Of a stretch of 64,000 nt of DNA, positions 25,692-34,404 are shown in pieces. Source of the stretch: Microcella humidisoli (GTDB taxonomy: Bacteria; Actinomycetota; Actinomycetes; Actinomycetales; Microbacteriaceae); contig NZ_CP101497.1 in NCBI RefSeq assembly GCF_024362325.1, positions 496,001 through 560,000 on the forward strand, written 5' to 3'. Below the pieces are notes generated by a model. The model saw only the letters and a list, made by a program, of their open reading frames with translations, was not told where the DNA came from and did not search any database. Position numbers and translations under genes: made by a program. The first letter of the stretch is position 1; every line of letters starts with the position of its first letter.

Positions 25692-26787
25692 GCAGGGTGC
25701 CGGAACCCTCGACGAGCAGCTGCTCGACCTCGTCGATGTACACCGATTCACCCTGCCGCAGACGCTCCTCGCCCTCGAGCAGGCACTCGCCCTCGATCAC
25801 GATCGCGATCGCGTGCCCGGAGAGCGGAACCCGCTCTGCCGCCGCGTCGGCCACGACCACCTGCACCGCGAAGTCGGGAACATCGGGCCGGTAGACCGCT
25901 CGACGCCCCTCGATCGAGGGCACCATGCGCGGGGCGGGCAGCGGAGTGAAGTCGACGACGCTCAGCAGCTCGTCGATGTCGACGTGCTTGCTCGTCAGGC
26001 CGCCGCGCAGCACGTTGTCGCTCGTCGCCATGACCTCGATGCCGAGGCCGTCGAGGTAGGCGTGCAGGTTGCCGGCGGGCAGGTACAGCGCCTCGCCGCG
26101 CGCGAGCCGCACGGTGTGCATGAGCGTCGAGATCGCGACCCCCGGATCGCCCGGGTAGGCGTTCGCGAGCACGCGCACGGTGCGGGCGGTCGGCGCCTCG
26201 GCGAGCACACTCCACTGCTGGAGCGCCGCGATGACCGCGTCGACCTCGGGGCCACGACCCAGAAGCCACGGCACCGCGACGCGCAGCGCCGACTCGTCGC
26301 CGAGGCGATCGATGAGCGGGGCGAGGCGCGCATCGCCGATGGCCGCGAGCTCGGAGCGTGCTTCGGCGACGGGGCGGAATCCGCACAGGGCGAGGAACGG
26401 CTCGCTGAGCGCGACGATCATCTCGGGCTTCGCATTGTCGTCGCGGTAGTTGCGGTACGGCGCGTCGACGGGGATACCGGCCGCATTCTCCCGCGCGAAG
26501 CCGGCACGCGCCTGCTCGGGCGTGGGGTGCGCCTGCAGCGACAGGGGCGCGGCCGCGGCGAGGATCTTGACGAGGAAGGGCAGCGAGGCGGCGGGACGGT
26601 GCTCGGCGAGCCAGGCCGCGAGTGTCGTGGTCGGGGTCTCGACGAGGCGGGCGGGCGACCCGGGGTGCGTGCCGAGCCACACCTCGGCCTCGGGCTGGCC
26701 AGACGCGGGAGTGCCTCGGAACCCGGCGATCGCGTCGAGCGAGCCCCAGGGATACGGACGGGGATCGTTGGTGATGCGCAGCAGCAC
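25666..26787 (-). CDS. manA: Mannose-6-phosphate isomerase, class I
   Basis: ManA converts fructose-6-phosphate to mannose-6-phosphate, feeding GDP-mannose for mannosylation and the Gmd pathway in this window. The 373-residue type I cupin isomerase starts LLRITNDPRPYPWGS. The metal site is seen in SLQAHPTPEQA, DNAKPEM and AGNLHAYLDGLGIEVM, the last followed by SDNVLRGGLTSKHVD. GTG 26787 is chosen because gagagg lies six bases upstream. manA near whiB matches mycobacterial Rv3255c-Rv3260c order, but manB is not between them here. Confidence 0.95.
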   Translation of the reverse strand: MLLRITNDPRPYPWGSLDAIAGFRGTPASGQPEAEVWLGTHPGSPARLVETPTTTLAAWLAEHRPAASLPFLVKILAAAAPLSLQAHPTPEQARAGFARENAAGIPVDAPYRNYRDDNAKPEMIVALSEPFLALCGFRPVAEARSELAAIGDARLAPLIDRLGDESALRVAVPWLLGRGPEVDAVIAALQQWSVLAEAPTARTVRVLANAYPGDPGVAISTLMHTVRLARGEALYLPAGNLHAYLDGLGIEVMATSDNVLRGGLTSKHVDIDELLSVVDFTPLPAPRMVPSIEGRRAVYRPDVPDFAVQVVVADAAAERVPLSGHAIAIVIEGECLLEGEERLRQGESVYIDEVEQLLVEGSGTLLIATANPA

Positions 26788-26939
26788 GGGAACCTCTCGA
26801 CGGGGCGGCTCGGGCAGGCACAGGCTACTCCTGCCGTGCAGACCATGTTCGCAGACGGAACACCCCCCACTTGGGGCCATCGACCGCGATGGGGGCTCCG
26901 AAGTACCATGAGCACGCACAGTCGACGGGGGGTTCGCTC

Positions 26940-29585
26940 GTGCAGTATTCGCGTTTCATGGGGCTCACGGCCGGGCTCACGACCATCGTCGTGCTCGGCT
27001 CGCTCATCGCGCCCGGCCCCGCGACCGCCCAGTCGACCGCGCTGCCCTCCACCGACGGCGAGACGAGCGCCTACCTCGTCGAGGTCACCGAGAACGCCGC
27101 TGGGCGCGCGGCGGAGCAGGCCGTGATCGCCGAGGGAGCGCTCGTCGAGCAGTACGAGCAGGTCATCGAGGGCTTCACCGCCGAGCTGACCGAGGAGCAG
27201 GCGGCCGCACTCGACGCATTGCCCGGCGTCGTCGATGTCGTCGAGCACGTCGCCATCCGCCCCGGAACAACACAGCCGTCGGCGCCGTGGGGGCTCTCGC
27301 GCCTCGACAGCGACAGCGCCACGAGCGACGGTCAATACACCTACCCCGACTCGGCCGGCTCGGGCGTGCGCATCTACGTCGTCGACACGGGCGTCTCGCC
27401 GAACTCGACGCAGTTCGGCTCGCGCCTCGTGTCGGGCCGCAACTTCGCCACCGACCGCGGAGCCGTGCCCAACTCGAGCACCGCCGACTGCGGCAGCGGG
27501 CACGGCACCCACGTGGCCGGCACGGCCGCGAGCGCGAGCTACGGCGTGGCCAAGGCCGCGACGATCGTGCCGGTGCGCGTCTTCACCTGCTCCGGCACCG
27601 GGTCGACGATCGAACTGCTCGCCGCGCTCGACTGGATCATGACGCAGCCCGCCGGGGTCGTGAACCTCAGCCTCGTCACGAGCAGCGTCTTCGCCCCGCT
27701 CGACGACCGCATCCAGACCGTTGTGGACGACGGGCACCTCGTGGTCGTCGCCGCCGGCAACGACGCCAAAGACGCCTGCACGGTGTCGCCCGCGGGCGCG
27801 CCGAACGCCATCACGGTGGGGGCGACGACGTCTCAGGATGCCCGCTCCAGCTTCTCGAACTTCGGAACGTGCGTCGATCTCTTCGCCCCGGGCTCGAGCA
27901 TCACGTCGGTCGACTGGAACTCCAGCTCGCCGATGACGATGAGCGGAACATCCATGGCCTCACCGCACGTGGCCGGTATCGGCGCGCTCGTGATGAGCCA
28001 GAACCCGGGGCTCACGCCCGCGCAGGTTACGAGCATGATCGTGGCGGGCGCGCAGACGGGCGTCGTCACGAGTGCGGGCACCGGATCGCCGAACCGCCTG
28101 GCCCGCGTCAGCTTCCTGCCGCTGCGGCCCGGATCGCTGACCGGCATCTCGTCGAGCATCGACGAGCAGGCGCGCGTGAGCGTGGCCTGGCAGGCTCCTG
28201 CCGCGCAGACCGGCCTCGTCGTCACCGACTACGCCATCGAGTACAAGCCGGCCTCGTCGTCGACCTGGTCGCGCGTGAATGACGGCACGAGCACGACGAC
28301 GTCGTACACGTTCTCGTCGCTCGCGGAGGCCACGACCTACGACGTGCGGGTCGCCGCCGTGAGCGGCACCGGCCTCGGCGCCTGGTCGACCGTGCAGGCG
28401 ACGGCTCCGCGACTCTCGCCCACGGCCGTCAGCACGCTGACCGTCGTCGACACGACCTGGAACTCGCTCTCGCTCAGCTGGTCGGCACCCGAGACGGCGG
28501 GTGCGAGCGGCGTCGTCGACTACGAACTGGGCTTCTCGAGCGATGGCGGTTCGACCTGGAGAACCGTCGCCGACGGCACCAGTTCAGCCACGACAGGACT
28601 CGTCACCGGTCTCGCGTCGAACCGGGAGTACCGGCTTCGAGTGCGGGCCGTGAACGACGACTACTCGGGCGCCTGGACGACCGTGATCGGCCGCACGCGA
28701 ACGATGTCGCCCGCGGCCGTCACGTCGCTCACCGTGACCGAGACGACAGCGACGAGCATGTCCCTGAGCTGGACGGCGCCCCCGTGGGAGGGCTCGACGC
28801 CCGTGACGGACTACCGCATCCAGTACTCCGGCGACAACGGCAAGACCTGGTACACCTTCAGCGATGGCAAGAGCCCGGCGACGACCGCGATCGTGAGCGG
28901 ACGCGTGCCCAACCGCAGCTACCTGCTGCGCGTCGCCGCCGTGAACAGCGCGTACACCGGCGCGACCGCCACGGTGAGCACGCGAACCCGAACGGCATCC
29001 CCGGCAGCCGTCACGGGACTCACGGTGACGGGGGTGACGACCTCGAGCATGTCCATCTCGTGGACCGCACCGAGCTGGTCGGGATCCAGCGCCATCCGCG
29101 ACTACCGCATCCAGTACTCCGGGGACAACGGCAAGACCTGGAAGACGTTCACCGACGGCATCAGCACCGGCACGTCGGCCACCGTCAGCGGGCGCCTGTC
29201 GAACCGCACCTATCTGTTGCGCGTCGCCGCCGTGAACAGCGCCTACACCGGCGCCTACACGAAGGTCACCGCGAAGACGCTCTCGGCGGCACCCGGTGCC
29301 GTGACGGGGCTCACGGTCACCGGCACCACGTCGACGACCATGTCCCTGAGCTGGACGGCACCCGCGTGGCAGGGTTCGACACCCGTGAAGGACTACCGCG
29401 TCCAGTACTCCGGCGACAACGGCAAGACCTGGTACACCTTCAGCGACGGCATCAGCACGGACACGATAGCGACCGTGAGCGGCCGCATTCCCGACCGCGC
29501 ATACCTGCTGCGTGTCGCTGCCGTGAACAACGGGTACACGGGAACCTCGGTCACCGTGGCCACCCGCACGCTGCCCGCCGTCTGA
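26940..29585 (+). CDS. Secreted S8 subtilisin-like peptidase with five FN3 domains
   Basis: An 881-residue exported serine protease. Residues 1-30 are a signal peptide. Residues about 38-105 are an I9-type propeptide (YLVEVTEN, YEQVIEGFTAELTEEQ). The S8 domain has D149 (VVDTGVS), H188 (GHGTHVAGT) and S338 (SGTSMASPHVAG), all intact. Five fibronectin type III repeats fill the rest; the last three are nearly identical. GTG 26940 follows a GGGGGG ribosome-binding stretch seven bases upstream. No sortase signal or membrane anchor is seen, so it is likely released or held by glycan contacts. Confidence 0.92.
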   Translation: MQYSRFMGLTAGLTTIVVLGSLIAPGPATAQSTALPSTDGETSAYLVEVTENAAGRAAEQAVIAEGALVEQYEQVIEGFTAELTEEQAAALDALPGVVDVVEHVAIRPGTTQPSAPWGLSRLDSDSATSDGQYTYPDSAGSGVRIYVVDTGVSPNSTQFGSRLVSGRNFATDRGAVPNSSTADCGSGHGTHVAGTAASASYGVAKAATIVPVRVFTCSGTGSTIELLAALDWIMTQPAGVVNLSLVTSSVFAPLDDRIQTVVDDGHLVVVAAGNDAKDACTVSPAGAPNAITVGATTSQDARSSFSNFGTCVDLFAPGSSITSVDWNSSSPMTMSGTSMASPHVAGIGALVMSQNPGLTPAQVTSMIVAGAQTGVVTSAGTGSPNRLARVSFLPLRPGSLTGISSSIDEQARVSVAWQAPAAQTGLVVTDYAIEYKPASSSTWSRVNDGTSTTTSYTFSSLAEATTYDVRVAAVSGTGLGAWSTVQATAPRLSPTAVSTLTVVDTTWNSLSLSWSAPETAGASGVVDYELGFSSDGGSTWRTVADGTSSATTGLVTGLASNREYRLRVRAVNDDYSGAWTTVIGRTRTMSPAAVTSLTVTETTATSMSLSWTAPPWEGSTPVTDYRIQYSGDNGKTWYTFSDGKSPATTAIVSGRVPNRSYLLRVAAVNSAYTGATATVSTRTRTASPAAVTGLTVTGVTTSSMSISWTAPSWSGSSAIRDYRIQYSGDNGKTWKTFTDGISTGTSATVSGRLSNRTYLLRVAAVNSAYTGAYTKVTAKTLSAAPGAVTGLTVTGTTSTTMSLSWTAPAWQGSTPVKDYRVQYSGDNGKTWYTFSDGISTDTIATVSGRIPDRAYLLRVAAVNNGYTGTSVTVATRTLPAV
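28709..29582 (+). repeat. Three near-identical FN3-coding repeats of about 290 bp
   Basis: Units begin near 28709, 28999 and 29290. All encode the block DYR(I/V)QYSGDNGKTW followed by LLRVAAVN, and identity is high at the DNA level, so the array expanded recently or is kept uniform by gene conversion. Confidence 0.8.
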
Positions 29586-29710
29586 GGCGGTGCGACCTCG
29601 ACAGCCGCGACCCGATGCGGTTCGTGGCCTCTCGACAAAGAATGCGCGCCTGACCCCCCACTGAGCCGCGCAGGAACGCTGAAAACCCGCGGCACCCCAT
29701 CGCGGTGTCC

Positions 29711-29716
29711 TAGCGT
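29711..29716 (+). promoter_or_regulatory. -10 element of leaderless acyl-CoA dehydrogenase mRNA
   Basis: TAGCGT ends seven bases before ATG 29724. It overlaps the alternative GTG 29715 and so excludes that start. Confidence 0.6.
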
Positions 29717-29723
29717 GGCGATC

Positions 29724-30902
29724 ATGACCTTCCCGACGCTCATCAGCGATTTCTACGGCTTCGAGGCCCTGCTCGCCGACCACGAGAAGCAGGCGCTCGA
29801 GCGCCTGCGCACCTTCCTGGAGTCGGAGGTGAAGCCGGTCGTCAACGACTACTGGGATCGCGCCGAGTTCCCCCGGCAGATTCTGCCCGGGCTTCACCAG
29901 CAGCAGGTGTTCGGCAACCTGTGGGCCGAGACGAAAGCGGGAGACTACAGCGCCGTCTACGGCGGATGGACGGCACTCGAGCTCGCCCGCGTCGACGCGA
30001 GCGTGGCGACGTACGTCGGCGTGCAGAACGGGCTGGCGATGGGGTCCATCGGCGTCGCCGGTTCGGCCGAGCAGCGCGCCGAGTGGCTGCCGAAGCTCGC
30101 GAGCGGCGAGGTGATCGGTGCGTTCGGCCTCACCGAACCGCTCTCGGGCAGCGACTCGGCGCAGGGTCTGCGCACGACCGCGACCCGCGACGGCGACGAC
30201 TGGGTGCTGAACGGCAGCAAGCGCTGGATCGGGAACGCGACCTGGAGCGACATCACGATCATCTGGGCCAAGAGCACGGAGGACGGGCAGGTCAAGGGAT
30301 TCATCGTGCCCACGAGCACGCCCGGCTACACGGCCACGAAGATCGAGCGCAAGCAGGCACTGCGCATCGTGCAGAACGCTGACATCACGCTCGAGAACGT
30401 GCGCGTGCCCGAGTCCCACCGCCTGCAGAACGCCAATTCGTTCCGCGACACGGCCGCGGTGCTGCGCCTGACACGCGCCGAAGTGGCCTGGGCTGCTGTC
30501 GGCACGGCCATCGGGGCCTACGAAGCAGCGGTCGCGTACGCGACGAGCCGCGAGCAGTTCGGCAAGCCCATCGCGAACCACCAGCTCGTGCAGGACCTGC
30601 TCAGCCGCAGCCTCGGCAACATCACCGCGAGCATCGCCCTGTGCACGCGCGTCTCACAGATGCTCGACGACGGCGTTCAGCGCGACGAGCACGCCTCCCT
30701 CGCGAAGGCCTTCGCCACGACCGCGATGCGCGAGACCGTCGGGCTCTGTCGCGAGCTGCTCGGCGGCAACGGCATCGTGCTCGACTACGACGTCGCGCGC
30801 TTCCACGCCGACGCCGAGGCCCTCTACAGCTACGAGGGCACGCGCGAGATGAACAGCCTCATCGTCGGCCGCGCCATCACGGGGGTCGGCGCCTTCGTGT
30901 GA
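29724..30902 (+). CDS. Acyl-CoA dehydrogenase, glutaryl-CoA-dehydrogenase-like
   Basis: A 392-residue flavoprotein of the acyl-CoA dehydrogenase fold. FAD/substrate motifs are GAFGLTEPLSGSDSA and GSKRWIGNA. The catalytic base is E371 in YSYEGTREMN, located as in glutaryl-CoA and isovaleryl-type enzymes; the YEGT block and C-terminal VGRAITGVGAF match glutaryl-CoA dehydrogenases. It probably takes part in lysine/tryptophan or dicarboxylate breakdown. ATG 29724 is preferred over GTG 29715 because the -10 element would overlap the latter. It stands alone between two secreted-protein genes. Confidence 0.92.
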   Translation: MTFPTLISDFYGFEALLADHEKQALERLRTFLESEVKPVVNDYWDRAEFPRQILPGLHQQQVFGNLWAETKAGDYSAVYGGWTALELARVDASVATYVGVQNGLAMGSIGVAGSAEQRAEWLPKLASGEVIGAFGLTEPLSGSDSAQGLRTTATRDGDDWVLNGSKRWIGNATWSDITIIWAKSTEDGQVKGFIVPTSTPGYTATKIERKQALRIVQNADITLENVRVPESHRLQNANSFRDTAAVLRLTRAEVAWAAVGTAIGAYEAAVAYATSREQFGKPIANHQLVQDLLSRSLGNITASIALCTRVSQMLDDGVQRDEHASLAKAFATTAMRETVGLCRELLGGNGIVLDYDVARFHADAEALYSYEGTREMNSLIVGRAITGVGAFV

Positions 30903-30946
30903 CGTCCCCGCGGCGGGCTGATCGACTTCTCGACGGGTCCGGGTTA

Positions 30947-30952
30947 GCGTAG
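30947..30952 (+). promoter_or_regulatory. Candidate -10 element for the FN3/beta-lactamase-like gene
   Basis: TAGCGT lies 43 bases upstream of ATG 30996, giving a leadered transcript. Confidence 0.4.
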
Positions 30953-30995
30953 AGCGAGCGCGTCGGGGGGCGCGCATCGACAGGGGGCGTGCTCG

Positions 30996-32699
30996 ATGGG
31001 CACACGAACGGGATTCTGGCGGGTGCCAGCGACGGCGCTCGCCCTCGCGCTGGTCACGGCGCTGAGCATTGTGCCGAGTGCGCACGCGCAACCCGCAGAG
31101 CCGCCGATCGACGTGGCCCCCACACCCGTGCTCGAGGTGGTCGAGCTCAGTGCGGCCCTCGACGCGGAGCGCGTGGTCACCCTCGCCTGGCTCGCTCCGG
31201 CGACCGATGCCGTGGTGCTCGACTACGTGGTGTCGTGGAGCGCCGACGGCGGAGCGACGTGGCTCGAGCATCCGGACCCCGTCACCCCCACGACGGGCGC
31301 GACGGCGACGATGCCCGCAGACGCCAGCTGGATCTGGCGCGTGCAGGTCGTCGCCGACGGCGCCGCGAGCGTGGGCGTGCAGGTGCTCGTGACGACCCCG
31401 CCCGAGCCGACGTCCGTTCCCGCGGCGGTGCCGAGCGGAGCACCGAGCGAGGCGCGCTCGCTCGACGCTCGCTTCATCGGCGCCCGCACGATGACGCTCA
31501 CCTGGCAGAGTCCCAGCTCGGCGGGCTCGAGCGCGATCCTCGACTACCGCATCGCGATCAGTCGCGACGAGGGAACGACGTGGGTCACGCAGCGCGATCC
31601 GATCGGGCCGGTCACCCGGTACACCTTCGGCGTTCAGAGCGGCACCCCGATGCTCGTCAGGGTCGTCGCCGTGAATGCCGCCGGCGAGTCTGCGCCGCAG
31701 CAGATCGCCGTCACGTCGCCCGCACTCAGCGCCGAGGCGCTCGAGTCCGAGAGCGCACTGCGCGCCGCGCTCGTCGCGCGCATGGCGAGCCTCCCCGGTC
31801 GGTACTCGGTGAGCGTGCGCGAGATCGGCGGCCTCGATCGCGAAGTGCACATCGACGCCATGCGGCAGCAGGAGCCGGCGAGCGTCATGAAGCTCTTCGC
31901 CGCCTACGCCGTTCTCGATCGCATCGAGCGGAAAGCCCTCAGCCTCTCGACCGCGACCCGGTCGGGTGTCTCGATCGGATCGTGCCTGCGCGTCATGATC
32001 CACATCTCGGACAACCTCTGCCACTGGGATCTCGTGGCGAAGATCGGCAACCAGCGCATCAACGACACGCTCGCCTACGACGGCTTCATCCACTCGGTCT
32101 ATCAGGGGCGCTCGATGACGGGCCGCTACTTCGACACCAAGCGCACGACCACCTCGAACGTCTCGCTCATGCTGCACCGGCTCGAGACCGACTCGCTTCT
32201 GGCCGACCCGCAGGCCGACCATCTGCGCGACCTGCTGCTCACGCAGCTCTGGCGACACCGCGTTCCCTCGGGCGTTCCCGTCGGGGTCGCCGTGGCCAAC
32301 AAGACCGGGCAGCTGTGGGTCACCTCCGGCATGATCGAAGCCGACGCCGCGATCGTCTACGGCCCCGAGACCCGCTACGCGATCTCGATCATCGGCAGCC
32401 AGAACGCCTCGGGATACGGCGTGCGCATCCTCGGCCAGATCGTCTATGAACACCTGAACGGCAACGTCGTCGATCGAGCGACCTACTCCTCAGCGAATCT
32501 CGTCACGACCCAGACAGCGGTGCTCTATCGATACGCCGGGCGCATTCCCCTGCGCGGGGTGCCCGAGGGCACGCGGCTGATCGCCCGGTACAGCGCCCGA
32601 CTGTGGTACCAGGTGACGTACAACGGCAACACCTACTACGTGCACAGCGGTCGCGTGCGCAACGTCTACGACTACCCGCGCCCCGCTGAACCGCAGTAG
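30996..32699 (+). CDS. Secreted FN3 protein with class A beta-lactamase-like serine hydrolase domain
   Basis: A 567-residue exported protein. A signal peptide (1-31) is followed by two FN3-like domains (about 40-135 and 150-245), then a penicillin-recognising serine-hydrolase domain. The three active-site motifs are present and in order: S296-V-M-K299 (SxxK), S338-D-N (SDN) and K436-T-G. A final domain of about 70 residues (TAVLYRYAGRIPLRGVPEGT, ending WYQVTYNGNTYYVHSG) looks SH3-like. An Omega-loop ExxLN is not obvious, so peptidoglycan or D-peptide hydrolysis is as likely as beta-lactamase activity. ATG 30996 follows a GGGGG ribosome-binding stretch. Confidence 0.82.
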   Translation: MGTRTGFWRVPATALALALVTALSIVPSAHAQPAEPPIDVAPTPVLEVVELSAALDAERVVTLAWLAPATDAVVLDYVVSWSADGGATWLEHPDPVTPTTGATATMPADASWIWRVQVVADGAASVGVQVLVTTPPEPTSVPAAVPSGAPSEARSLDARFIGARTMTLTWQSPSSAGSSAILDYRIAISRDEGTTWVTQRDPIGPVTRYTFGVQSGTPMLVRVVAVNAAGESAPQQIAVTSPALSAEALESESALRAALVARMASLPGRYSVSVREIGGLDREVHIDAMRQQEPASVMKLFAAYAVLDRIERKALSLSTATRSGVSIGSCLRVMIHISDNLCHWDLVAKIGNQRINDTLAYDGFIHSVYQGRSMTGRYFDTKRTTTSNVSLMLHRLETDSLLADPQADHLRDLLLTQLWRHRVPSGVPVGVAVANKTGQLWVTSGMIEADAAIVYGPETRYAISIIGSQNASGYGVRILGQIVYEHLNGNVVDRATYSSANLVTTQTAVLYRYAGRIPLRGVPEGTRLIARYSARLWYQVTYNGNTYYVHSGRVRNVYDYPRPAEPQ

Positions 32700-32764
32700 C
32701 ACGCGCTGCCGCTCGGACCGATACGGTGGCAGGGTCGAGCGAGAGGACGAGCGAGGAGCACACC

Positions 32765-33304
32765 ATGACCGATCCGAGCCTCACCGCGGGTACGCGAGAC
32801 ACGCAGACCGTCACGAAAGACGGGGCTCCGATCACCCGCACGATCGAGGGCGTGCGCATCCGCTCCACGCCCCATCACGTCGATCATCGCGGCTCGGTGT
32901 TCGAGATCTACGAAGACCTCAACGACTACTGGGACGAACCGATCATCTACGCCTACCAGTTCTCGGTGCGCCCGGGACAGGTCAAGGGATGGGGCCTGCA
33001 CGAGCGCAAACGAGACCGGTACACGATCATCTCGGGCGAGGTCATTCTGTTCCTCTACGATTCGCGGGCCGATTCGCCCACGCACGGCCAGTCGATGCGC
33101 CTCGTGCTCTCTGACCGCGGTGTTCGCCAGGTGACGATCCCGCAGTTCGTCTGGCACCTGTCGGTGAACGTCAGCTCGCTCGAGGCGTACCTCATCAACT
33201 TTCCGACCGAGGCGTACCACCACGAGTCGCCCGATCGGTTGCTGCTGCCGTGGGACGCCCCGGAGATTCCCGTCGACGTGCGGGCGCACCTGCCGATCAC
33301 CTGA
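32765..33304 (+). CDS. dTDP-4-dehydrorhamnose 3,5-epimerase family cupin
   Basis: A 179-residue cupin of the RmlC-related family. Landmarks are HVDHRGSVFEIYEDL, IYAYQFSVRPGQVKGWGLHE and RDRYTIISGEVILFLYD. IPQFVWHLSVNVSSLEAYLINF carries the barrel histidine. A second, more classical RmlC is present at 62532-63149, so this copy probably acts on another nucleotide sugar. ATG 32765 has a gaggag ribosome-binding site. A glycosyltransferase starts five bases downstream in the same direction. Confidence 0.85.
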   Translation: MTDPSLTAGTRDTQTVTKDGAPITRTIEGVRIRSTPHHVDHRGSVFEIYEDLNDYWDEPIIYAYQFSVRPGQVKGWGLHERKRDRYTIISGEVILFLYDSRADSPTHGQSMRLVLSDRGVRQVTIPQFVWHLSVNVSSLEAYLINFPTEAYHHESPDRLLLPWDAPEIPVDVRAHLPIT

Positions 33305-33309
33305 ACGGC

Positions 33310-34404
33310 GTGCTCGTCACCCTCGACGACCACCCTGACGTCGTCGCCCTCATCCCGACGCTCGGCGCGAGTCCGACCCGACTGGCGCGCGCCGTCGCGT
33401 CGCTTGTCGACCAGCAGGGCGACGCCCGACTCGCCGTGCTCGTCATCGTCAACGCGGAAACATCGTCACCGACGACGCTCGACCCGCGCGTCGCGGTCGT
33501 GCACGCAGGCCTCAACCTCGGCTGGGCTGGAGGCCTCGCGTTCGGCCGGTCGCTCGTGCGCGCCGAGCAGCTCTGGCTGGTGCAAGACGACATGGTGCTC
33601 GACCCCGGCTGCCTCAGCGCTCTGCGCGCGGCGCTGGCCGACGACCCCGGGCTCGCCCTCGTTGCACCCATGGTGATGCGCGACGGCCTGGTCGTCGCGC
33701 GAACCGTCGGGGCCGACCGCGACGACGCGTGGGAGTTCTCGGGCTGGTACCCGGAGGTCGACACGCCTCTCGACGACGTCGACCGGCTCGAGGGCTTCGC
33801 CTACGTGGGCAGTCGCGGCATGCTCGTGCGCACGGCGATGTGGGACGCCGTCGGAGGCATGGACCCCCGCTTCTACCCCGTCATGTGGGTCGACGTCGAT
33901 CTGTGCAGCACCCTGCTTGCGCGCGGCCTGCGGTTCCGCTCGGTTCGCGATGCGCACTGCTCCCACGAGCAGTCCGCCTCAACGACCACGCAGTACTCGG
34001 CGGTGCTCTGGCACCGCAATCTCTCGCTGCTGCGGCAGAAGCACGCGAACGGCCCGGCTGGGAGGGTCCCGAGCGTCGAGGGGGCGGTGGATGCTCGCAT
34101 CGAGCCCGCACTCGTCGCGACGATCGCGCGCGCCGCCGCCTCGCTCGTGCGCGAGCTGGCCGATCGCATCGAGCTCGATCACGCCGAGCTCGAACGGACT
34201 CGCGAGCGGCACGCCGACCTGTCGTCGCAGCGCGACGACAGCGAGGCACGGATCGCCGCCGCGGAGCACCGAGCGCGGCTCGCCGAACTCGAGCTCGCGG
34301 CGATGCGCGCGTCGCGATCGTGGCGCCTCACCGCCCCCCTGCGCCGCATCGGAGCACGCCGGTCCGGCGCGACCGCCTCACCCCGTGCGCGAGACGACGC
34401 CTGA
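33310..34404 (+). CDS. GT2 family glycosyltransferase
   Basis: A 364-residue GT-A-fold transferase. It has VVALIPTLGASPTRLARAVAS at the start, a nucleotide-binding NLGWAGGLAFGRS segment, the DxD equivalent LVQDDMVLDP, and an acceptor-site GGMDPRFYPVMWVDVDL. A coiled-coil region (about 280-340) precedes a basic C-terminal tail SRSWRLTAPLRRIG that recurs in the pyruvyltransferase at 39713. GTG 33310 lies five bases after the epimerase stop. The 3' end overlaps the convergent double glycosyltransferase by 27 bases. Confidence 0.88.
   Translation: MLVTLDDHPDVVALIPTLGASPTRLARAVASLVDQQGDARLAVLVIVNAETSSPTTLDPRVAVVHAGLNLGWAGGLAFGRSLVRAEQLWLVQDDMVLDPGCLSALRAALADDPGLALVAPMVMRDGLVVARTVGADRDDAWEFSGWYPEVDTPLDDVDRLEGFAYVGSRGMLVRTAMWDAVGGMDPRFYPVMWVDVDLCSTLLARGLRFRSVRDAHCSHEQSASTTTQYSAVLWHRNLSLLRQKHANGPAGRVPSVEGAVDARIEPALVATIARAAASLVRELADRIELDHAELERTRERHADLSSQRDDSEARIAAAEHRARLAELELAAMRASRSWRLTAPLRRIGARRSGATASPRARDDA

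Noticed and set aside
29715..29723. GTG 29715 as start of the acyl-CoA dehydrogenase
   Set aside because: It overlaps the TAGCGT -10 element; ATG 29724 lies at the usual leaderless distance.
28584..30581. 665-codon open frame antisense to the FN3 repeats and acyl-CoA dehydrogenase
   Set aside because: Internal repetition mirrors the FN3 repeats of the real gene; no start signal.
30996..32699. Annotation as a beta-lactamase resistance gene
   Set aside because: Only the generic serine-hydrolase motifs are present, in an unusual FN3-fused context without a clear Omega-loop motif.
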